From Planctomycetota bacterium (lineage in GTDB: Bacteria > Planctomycetota > UBA1135): a DNA stretch of 10,957 bases. Made by a program: the position numbers and the translations under genes. Within the stretch, counting starts at the first letter, position 1. Each line of letters begins with the position of its first letter. The notes beneath the pieces are model-generated. The model was not told where the DNA came from and made no database searches. It saw only the letters and a program-made list of their open reading frames with translations. Shown piece by piece: positions 5,183 through 10,957 of this stretch. The stretch spans positions 1-10,957 of the forward strand of contig NVRO01000151.1 of assembly GCA_002400895.1 (NCBI GenBank). Direction: 5' to 3'.

Positions 5183-7906
5183 GTGGTTCCAACCCCAATC
5201 CCCGTGACTGAGTCCATTCCCCAAGAAACCGCCGCCGAAACAAAGGCCAAGCCCAGTAACAAGTCGACCACCGAGACGCCGATGATGCGGCAGTTTCATG
5301 CCGCCAAGCGCAAGCATCCCGACGCCTTGTTGTTCTTTCGGATGGGTGATTTCTACGAGTTGTTTTTTGATGACGCCAAGGTCGCTGCTGCCGAACTCGG
5401 GCTGGTGCTGACCGCGCGAGACAAGCAGCGCGCCATCCCGATGGCCGGAGTTCCGGTGCGGGCGATGGAGAGTTATTTGATTCGCCTGGTGCGCGCCGGG
5501 CACACCGTCGCCATTTGCGACCAGCTCCAGGATCCCCGTGACGCCAAGGGCATTGTCGACCGCGGTGTAGTGCGGGTGGTGTCGCCAGGCACCCTGATTG
5601 AAGACGAAGCCCTGGCCGGTGATGAACCGCTCTATGTCCTGGCCGTGGCGGTTAATGGCGACGATATTTGCGGATTGGCGTGGGCGGATGTCAGCACCGG
5701 TATTTTTCGGTGTTCCGAGTGCGCTCCCGAGCGCTTCGGCGAAGAGTTGGCGCGGATTGCACCAGCCGAAGTGGTTCTTCCTGACATCCACGAAAGCGAT
5801 GGCAGTGCGGTCTTGCACCAGCAGCTTGCCGTGGTGCGTTCGGTATGTGAATCTGCCGGAGTAGCCGTTCGCCAACGTCCGGAATGGAGTTTTGACCCGC
5901 GCAATGGAGCCCGGGATTTGCGCGAACAACTCAAGGCCAGCACCTTGGCCCCCTTCGGGGTAGAAGGAAAGGATCAGGTCCTGGCTGCTTGTGGCGCCCT
6001 GCTTGATTTTTTACGCGACCACCAGAAAAGTGCGCTCGAGCAAATCCGTGACCTGACGCTGCACGAACCTGCCAGGCACTTGATGATGGACGGCGCCACT
6101 CGCCGCACGCTAGAAATCACCCGATCGCAACACGATGGCGGCCGTGACGGCACCTTGTTGGCAGTCCTGGACCGCACCGAAACACCAATGGGTGCGCGTG
6201 TGCTGCGCGAGTGGTTATTGGAACCATTGGTTTTGCACGATGAAATTCTGGAACGCCAGGATGCCGTTTCCGAACTTCACACCATGTCCGAAGTGCGGCG
6301 TGCCCTGCAAGCTGCGCTCGAGGGAATGGGTGATCTGGAGCGCACCGCCTCCAAGCTGGCCAGCGGTCGCGCAAGTGCCCGTGATTTGGTTGCTCTCAGC
6401 CATGCCCTCTCCAGGGTTCCCGCGTTACGCGAACAGTTGGCACTCTCCGCCAGTCCGGCGCTGCGCGTTCTGCACCAAAGCCTGGACCCGTGCAAGCAGT
6501 TGTGCGCTCGGATTGAAGCAACATTGGTGGACAACCCTCCACTCTCGTTGAAAGACGGAGGCTTGGTGCGCGAGGGGTTCAACCAGGACATCGACGAGTT
6601 ACACCAGTTGGCGCGTGGAGGCAAGGAATATCTGGCCCAACTGCAAGTGCGTGAAGTTGAGCGTACCGGAATCTCCAACCTTAAAATCGGTTTCAACCGG
6701 GTGTTCGGTTATTACCTCGAGTTGTCGCACGCGTATCGCGACAAAGTACCGGAAGATTATGTGCGCAAGCAGACGCTGAAAAATGTCGAGCGTTACATCA
6801 CTCCGGAATTGAAGGAGTATGAGGCCAAAGTCCTTGGTGCTGAAGAGAAGAGCAAGGACCTGGAGTACGAAGCATTCCTGGCCTTGCGCGACTTTGCTGC
6901 CGGCGAGGTCGGGCGCCTGTTGAAAACCGCATCTGCGGTATCGTTAACCGACGTGTTCGCTTCCTTGGCGCAAGTTGCGGTAGAGCGTAACTACATCCGG
7001 CCGGAACTTATTGTCGATGGCGACGTGCAAACATTGGATATATGCGAAGGTCGCCACCCGGTGGTCGAGGCGGCACTGCTCGAAGAACCATTCGTTCCCA
7101 ACGACACCCTGTTGGGCGCCGACTCCCGTCTTGTGGTTCTGACCGGTCCCAACATGAGCGGCAAGAGCACCTGGTTGCGCCAGACCGCACTGATTGTGTT
7201 GATGGCGCAAATGGGTTCATTTGTGCCGGCCAAACGTGCGCGCATCGCCCTGGTTGACCGTATTTTCACCCGACTAGGAACGGGTGATGACATTGCACGC
7301 GGTCAATCCACCTTCATGGTGGAGATGGTCGAGACTGCCAATATCTTGCGCCATGCCAGCGACCGCTCGCTTCTGTTGTTCGACGAAGTCGGGCGCGGTA
7401 CCAGCACCTTTGATGGTTTGGCGATTGCCTGGTCGGTGTGCGAGCATGTACACGACCAGATTGGCGCGCGCTGTCTGTTCGCAACTCATTACCATCAACT
7501 TACCGATTTGGCAGCCGACTTGACCCGTGCGCGCAACCTGAACGTGGCGGTACGCGAGTACGGCGACGACATTGTGTTCTTGCACCGCATCGAGGAAGGT
7601 GGCACCGACCGCAGCTATGGCATTCACGTTGCCCGACTTGCCGGGGTCCCGATGAAAGTCCTGGATCGGGCACGGGAAGTCTTGGTCAAGCTGGAACGCG
7701 ACGAAGAAGGTCTGACCAGACGAATCAAGGCCGGCGAGGACGATGCGTCGTCGGAGCAGCCGATACTGCAGCACTCCTTGTTCGATTTGATAGAGGAATC
7801 TGGCGACAACGATTTGATTGAAGAATTGCGCAAACTGAATCCGGATGAACTATCACCGCTGTCAGCCTGGCAGTTGATTGCGCGCATCAAGGCGCGATTG
7901 AATTAA
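5183..7906 (+). CDS. mutS: DNA mismatch repair protein MutS
   Basis: A complete MutS, the mismatch-recognition ATPase that binds mispairs and small loops as a clamp and recruits MutL. From GTG 5183 it is 907 residues, slightly longer than E. coli MutS (853). The mismatch-reading Phe-x-Glu is in MGDFYELFF (F57, E59). Connector, lever and clamp domains fill the middle (about 150-590). The ATPase has Walker A GPNMSGKST (655-663), Walker B LLLFDE (730-735) and the signature GRGTSTFDG just after it. The conserved ATHYHQL histidine follows. Near the C-terminus QHSLF (863-867) fits a beta-clamp-binding motif, and the final helix-turn-helix is intact. The start is uncertain. TTG 5114 would give 930 residues but lies upstream of the candidate promoter. 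GTG 5183 has AGGG 8 nt before it, GTG 5204 has no ribosome site, and ATG 5282 begins right at the conserved MMRQF. No mutL is adjacent. The stop overlaps the convergent lyase-like gene. Confidence 0.96.
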   Translation: MVPTPIPVTESIPQETAAETKAKPSNKSTTETPMMRQFHAAKRKHPDALLFFRMGDFYELFFDDAKVAAAELGLVLTARDKQRAIPMAGVPVRAMESYLIRLVRAGHTVAICDQLQDPRDAKGIVDRGVVRVVSPGTLIEDEALAGDEPLYVLAVAVNGDDICGLAWADVSTGIFRCSECAPERFGEELARIAPAEVVLPDIHESDGSAVLHQQLAVVRSVCESAGVAVRQRPEWSFDPRNGARDLREQLKASTLAPFGVEGKDQVLAACGALLDFLRDHQKSALEQIRDLTLHEPARHLMMDGATRRTLEITRSQHDGGRDGTLLAVLDRTETPMGARVLREWLLEPLVLHDEILERQDAVSELHTMSEVRRALQAALEGMGDLERTASKLASGRASARDLVALSHALSRVPALREQLALSASPALRVLHQSLDPCKQLCARIEATLVDNPPLSLKDGGLVREGFNQDIDELHQLARGGKEYLAQLQVREVERTGISNLKIGFNRVFGYYLELSHAYRDKVPEDYVRKQTLKNVERYITPELKEYEAKVLGAEEKSKDLEYEAFLALRDFAAGEVGRLLKTASAVSLTDVFASLAQVAVERNYIRPELIVDGDVQTLDICEGRHPVVEAALLEEPFVPNDTLLGADSRLVVLTGPNMSGKSTWLRQTALIVLMAQMGSFVPAKRARIALVDRIFTRLGTGDDIARGQSTFMVEMVETANILRHASDRSLLLFDEVGRGTSTFDGLAIAWSVCEHVHDQIGARCLFATHYHQLTDLAADLTRARNLNVAVREYGDDIVFLHRIEEGGTDRSYGIHVARLAGVPMKVLDRAREVLVKLERDEEGLTRRIKAGEDDASSEQPILQHSLFDLIEESGDNDLIEELRKLNPDELSPLSAWQLIARIKARLN

Positions 7907-10386
7907 AACGCGCGTGCTGCCGAGCGGAGCGTCATCGCCATTGGCTTGGCTTTCTTCTGCGGCTTTAACATTTCCGTCCACGCCTGCTTGAACACTTTCC
8001 AGGTCGCCGCGTGCGGATTGAGTCGTTGCGCATAGGCCAGACCATAGGAAACCAGACCGGAGAAACCGCGCGCGGCGTTGCTGGTCTGGTGCGCCTTGTA
8101 ACGGAAAGCATTGCTGCGCTTGTCGAAAACATTGCTTGCCCAGTAACGAGCCAATCCAACCAGATATTCGCCGGTCGCCTGGTCATTACTGAGTTGGTGC
8201 CAGTTGGCCAGAGCTTCCATGGTTACGCCGGCGTGAATCGATCCTTCGATGCGTTCGAATGGAACCAGAATCAAGGCCTCCGCGCATTCTTTGGACGAGG
8301 CGTACAACTCCGCATGCAGCTCTTCCTGACCAGCCATGCCTTCGGTTGCTTCATAGAGTCGGCACATATTTATCAGCGGCCAGGCCACTGTGCGGGTGCG
8401 CGGATTTCCGTCACCACCCAGGCCATCGCCGAGTTTGCCCAGTTCCTGCGGCACCAGCACCTCGACGTGGTGACGGCCAACCCGTAACGCAACTTCGAGT
8501 AGTCGCGGGTCGCCGGTCTCCCACCATCCGAATATCACTCCTTCTACCAACGAGTGTCCACCAGTGTGGCGAGCGGTAGGGTCGGGGCTGTTGTCCACGT
8601 GGAAGGTCGGGAACTGGTCCCAAGAACCTCCGTACAAGTCGAAGAACCGCTCGAAGGAGGCGTCGGCGTTTTTAAATCCGTAATCGCGGGCGAGGGTACT
8701 GCCGGCAATCCCGTCGCAGTAGCGCTTCATGGTCATGTCGTCGCCGCCGTCGCCGAGTTTGTTGACGATGTTATTGACAATGTTTTGGCCCATGATTTCC
8801 AGGGCGATGCGAGTGATTTCATGTGCCGGTTCACCGCTGTCGAGCAAGGGGCGGATCAGCGGCTCAATTCCTCGGGCCATGGCCTGGTTCTTTTTCTTGA
8901 CTATGCGCAGCAAACTTTCGGGGCTTCCGTCAAAGCCCTTGGCCTGCTTGATGGAACCATAAAAACCGTCAGCCAGAACCTTGGCAATCCACGCATCGGC
9001 ATGATGACGGGTTGCCCGGTGCTGGAATACCCCGCCGGTTGTGGCGATGTCGACATCGGAATAGTGGCGCGCCATCGGCATTGCCCGCAACAGCATTTGT
9101 GGATTCCCGGTGCGCAAGTAGGCCAGGTGCATGACCATTGCCGGGTCATATTCCTGGTTGATACAGCCGGTGTAGCTGAGAGTTCCATCGTGCACAAAGA
9201 AGTCGCCCCAGTCGAAGAAACCGTAATGATGACCTTGTTTCTCGGCGAACTTGAAAACCCTGTCGATTGACATCTCGACCACGTCGTCAAGACGCGAGTC
9301 TGCAGCAGGCTTCATCAGGGGTCCGGCCGCCGCACTGGCCACAGCCCATTGCGGAGTGGTGAAGGGCACGATTGGCGCGTCGGCTTGTGCCACCGCCTGC
9401 TCCTCGCTGGGCTGCTGGTCGCCACTCCAAATCCACAGGTGATGAGTGCGGGCGACACCAGGTTCGAGCACCATGTGGTCATCGGCATCCGGACATGCGA
9501 GCAATATTTGCAGCTGTTCCCCGGTGCGCTTGAACCCGGTTGGAAACAGTTTCCAAAAATCCGTCATCGCCACCGTCAAATTGTTCTCCTGGTGAACACC
9601 GCTGAGTTTGTGGGTGCGCGATTTGCCGTCAAGTGAGGCAAACTTTTCGTTTCTTTGTCGGTGGTCTAATTCTTTGCCGGGGTTCTTGATCGGCAGCTGC
9701 AAGGACCACTGCGGGTTGAAGTGAGTGCCACGGACGACCTCCATGGTGTGAGCAATGTGCACCAGGTTGGAGTCGCGGTAGTTGGTTGCACGGGTGATGA
9801 AGCGAATCACTTCCCGGCCGTCATCGCTCAGTAGAGAATCTTCACGGCGCAAGGTGCAGCTTTGGCTGGTTGCGAGCTCAATCGTCTGGACCCCGACCGA
9901 AAGCCTGGAAGGGGGCGGCCCAAAGGCGGTCTCCGCTTTAAAGCTGAAGCTGAGAGGCCCATTCAGCTGGGCGGAATCTATCTCGAACAGGCCACCGTCA
10001 TTTTCCGTAGTCGGGCTGAAACTGGAGGCGAGGGCTTTGGCAGTTTTGGTCTTGAGCTTGAAGTCCAATTGCTGCCGGGAATGGGCTGCCAGTGGAGGAG
10101 CTTGAAACTCGATTCCCAGCCAGCGGATGGAACCATCCGGCCAGCGAGACATTGCCCAGGTAGCTGCTTCAATCTCCTTTTTAGTCCCCACCGAGTAATC
10201 ACAAGTAATTATTCCAACATCGCTCAAGAGCCCCTTTCCGAGTGGGATACCGCCCCTGACCGGGCCCGCCGTCCGGCTGATGCCGGTGGGCTCAGCCAAG
10301 ACCACGGGGATTGTTGTCGGTGGGTTCTGCCCCTGCGCCTGGAATGCGGGGATACAGCAGACAACAAGGGTGGTCAGGAGAACCAT
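7903..10386 (-). CDS. Exported exo-rhamnogalacturonan-lyase-family (PcRGLX-like) protein
   Basis: An 827-residue protein from ATG 10386; GTG 10395 would add three residues. A hydrophobic N-terminus (MVLLTTLVVCCIPAFQAQG) looks like a signal sequence, though unusually without a Lys/Arg n-region. Next is a domain with RGGIPLGKGLL and later SRWPDGSIRWLGIEF (about residues 44-95). From memory these match the N-terminal RIFT-barrel domain of Penicillium exo-rhamnogalacturonan lyase-like proteins (PL26-related). A beta-rich middle (about 110-340) and an all-helical, His/Trp-rich C-terminal part (about 355-800) fit the central sandwich and alpha/alpha toroid of that architecture. Conserved-looking clusters are HHYGFFDWGDFF, TGCINQEYD and HTGGHSLVEGVIFGWWETGDP. 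Such enzymes cleave the rhamnogalacturonan-I backbone, but bacterial relatives are diverse and the true substrate is not shown. Ribosome site GGAG sits only 3 nt before the ATG. No sulfatase, SusCD pair or transporter accompanies it, so it appears to stand alone. Confidence 0.72.
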   Translation of the reverse strand: MVLLTTLVVCCIPAFQAQGQNPPTTIPVVLAEPTGISRTAGPVRGGIPLGKGLLSDVGIITCDYSVGTKKEIEAATWAMSRWPDGSIRWLGIEFQAPPLAAHSRQQLDFKLKTKTAKALASSFSPTTENDGGLFEIDSAQLNGPLSFSFKAETAFGPPPSRLSVGVQTIELATSQSCTLRREDSLLSDDGREVIRFITRATNYRDSNLVHIAHTMEVVRGTHFNPQWSLQLPIKNPGKELDHRQRNEKFASLDGKSRTHKLSGVHQENNLTVAMTDFWKLFPTGFKRTGEQLQILLACPDADDHMVLEPGVARTHHLWIWSGDQQPSEEQAVAQADAPIVPFTTPQWAVASAAAGPLMKPAADSRLDDVVEMSIDRVFKFAEKQGHHYGFFDWGDFFVHDGTLSYTGCINQEYDPAMVMHLAYLRTGNPQMLLRAMPMARHYSDVDIATTGGVFQHRATRHHADAWIAKVLADGFYGSIKQAKGFDGSPESLLRIVKKKNQAMARGIEPLIRPLLDSGEPAHEITRIALEIMGQNIVNNIVNKLGDGGDDMTMKRYCDGIAGSTLARDYGFKNADASFERFFDLYGGSWDQFPTFHVDNSPDPTARHTGGHSLVEGVIFGWWETGDPRLLEVALRVGRHHVEVLVPQELGKLGDGLGGDGNPRTRTVAWPLINMCRLYEATEGMAGQEELHAELYASSKECAEALILVPFERIEGSIHAGVTMEALANWHQLSNDQATGEYLVGLARYWASNVFDKRSNAFRYKAHQTSNAARGFSGLVSYGLAYAQRLNPHAATWKVFKQAWTEMLKPQKKAKPMAMTLRSAARAF

Positions 10387-10438
10387 GGACTCCACAATAA
10401 GCCCATTTAGGCATGATTTGCATTTGCGCGAGAAAGAC

Positions 10439-10474
10439 TTGCTCGCCTCAAATTAAGCACTAAAATAGTGCTCT
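10439..10474 (+). promoter_or_regulatory. Palindromic operator overlapping a predicted promoter of the sigma-like gene
   Basis: A perfect dyad at 10456-10472 reads AGCACTA-AAA-TAGTGCT: 7-bp arms, 3-bp centre. The -10-like TAAAAT (10461-10466, 5 of 6 consensus) spans its centre, with a weak -35 TTGCTC (10439-10444) 16 bp upstream. Transcription would start at about 10472-10475, at or just before the ATG at 10475, giving a leaderless or nearly leaderless mRNA. No Shine-Dalgarno sequence precedes the ATG, and the in-frame stop TAG at 10466-10468 forbids an upstream start. A protein bound to the dyad would block the polymerase directly. It lies 69 bp from the divergent lyase-like start and could affect both genes. 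The palindrome is seen; its function is inferred. Confidence 0.5.
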
Positions 10475-10957
10475 ATGGGGTCCACTACCAAGCTCACCGC
10501 TGTTTCCGTCGAGTTTGACGACATTCTCGACGAATTGGAGTTGTCCAGCTTCGAGCAGACATCCAGGCGTATTTTGCGTCGCCTTGATCGTAATGGCGCA
10601 GCAGTCAGCTTCGACTTCAAGCGTCTTGACCCGTCCGGCAGCACATTTCGTAGCAGTAATTTGCTCAACTACTATCGCCACGAGGTCTCGCGCATTCCCC
10701 AGCTCGACCGCGACCAGGAGATTAAATTCTGCATGGGCATTGAGTTGCTGTGGAGGCGACTGAAGTCGGCTCGGCGCGCGGCCGGATTTAGCCAGGAAGA
10801 CGTCGAGTCCTATCCGGGTACCGCCAACCCCGACTTTCTGAGCTGTCCGGCTGGAAGCCGATTGTTGTGCCATGGTTGTGCCACTGACGGAATCAGCCAT
10901 GAGCTGGCCGACCGCCTGCGGGATCGGCATCGGGAGTTCGAGACAGCGCGCAATGAA
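10475..10957 (+). CDS. Sigma-70-like protein, N-terminal part only (runs off the window)
   Basis: 161 codons are open to the right edge with no stop. Residues about 62-92 (NLLNYYRHEVSRIPQLDRDQ and following EIKFCMGIELL) fit sigma-70 region 1.2 (pattern LxxYxxEVxRIPLLxxxEE...xxIE), which contacts the promoter discriminator. The segment ends in DRHREFETARNE, where region 2.1 (ARNxLVxxNLRLV in the family) would begin. So it looks like a primary- or group-2-like sigma factor caught before its core-binding region. Before region 1.2 is an acidic ~60-residue N-terminus (EFDDILDELEL, 13-23) of no known type. Between regions 1.2 and 2.1 a ~50-residue linker carries C124, C132 and C135 (C-x7-C-x2-C) plus His133, a possible metal or redox site. 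The start ATG is forced by the upstream in-frame TAG and abuts a palindromic operator. Assignment rests on region 1.2 only. Confidence 0.68.
   Translation, partial: MGSTTKLTAVSVEFDDILDELELSSFEQTSRRILRRLDRNGAAVSFDFKRLDPSGSTFRSSNLLNYYRHEVSRIPQLDRDQEIKFCMGIELLWRRLKSARRAAGFSQEDVESYPGTANPDFLSCPAGSRLLCHGCATDGISHELADRLRDRHREFETARNE

Noticed and set aside
5126..5929. 267-codon antisense frame inside mutS
   Set aside because: The sense strand encodes conserved MutS throughout; the antisense protein has no recognisable features and reflects codon bias.
8554..9270. 238-codon plus-strand frame inside the lyase-like gene
   Set aside because: It is antisense to well-structured coding sequence and has no ribosome site or family resemblance.
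10450..10475. CIRCE (HrcA) operator
   Set aside because: The half-sites AGCACT/AGTGCT resemble CIRCE, but CIRCE needs 9-bp arms with a 9-bp spacer. Here 7-bp arms are separated by 3 bp and the gene is not a chaperone.

Overview
The window is moderately GC-rich, densely coding bacterial DNA, probably from a Gram-negative organism: it has a lipobox protein, a DoxX membrane protein and a large exported polysaccharide-active protein. The exo-rhamnogalacturonan-lyase-like protein and the unusual sigma-70-type N-terminus would suit Planctomycetota or a neighbouring environmental phylum. That assignment is a low-confidence inference; no rRNA or other diagnostic marker is present. Position 1 lies exactly at the outer end of an inverted repeat, as expected if the assembly broke inside repeated DNA.

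Layout, left to right. (a) 1-219: non-coding DNA bounded by a perfect 15-bp inverted repeat, with a long imperfect hairpin and a shorter second hairpin inside. It overlaps the 3' end of a small minus-strand gene (193-588, DUF6054-like). (b) 766-1917 (+): FMN-dependent alpha-hydroxy-acid dehydrogenase/oxidase. (c) 1956-2750 (-): unknown lipoprotein. (d) 2775-3446 and 3479-3853 (+): an AlkA-like DNA glycosylase followed by a DoxX protein, the only same-strand adjacent pair. (e) 3858-5099 (-): acyl-CoA dehydrogenase. (f) about 5183-7906 (+): complete MutS. (g) 7903-10386 (-): large exported PcRGLX-like (exo-rhamnogalacturonan lyase family) protein. (h) 10475 to the window end (+): N-terminal part of a sigma-70-like protein, open at the right edge.

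The genes do not form one pathway. AlkA-like glycosylase (base excision of alkylated bases) and MutS (mismatch repair) are both DNA repair, but an oppositely oriented gene separates them. The hydroxy-acid and acyl-CoA dehydrogenases are flavoenzymes of carbon catabolism. Orientation flips at almost every gene, with very tight junctions: divergent starts 24 and about 83 bp apart, convergent stops 4 bp apart or overlapping by 4 bp. I see no intrinsic terminators (hairpin plus T-run).

The most notable non-coding signals are the inverted-repeat segment at the left edge and a perfect 17-bp palindrome (7-bp arms) at 10456-10472. The palindrome contains a -10-like TAAAAT, ends 2 nt before the sigma-like start codon, and implies a leaderless or nearly leaderless, operator-controlled transcript. 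No CRISPR array, tRNA, rRNA or recognisable transposase is present.
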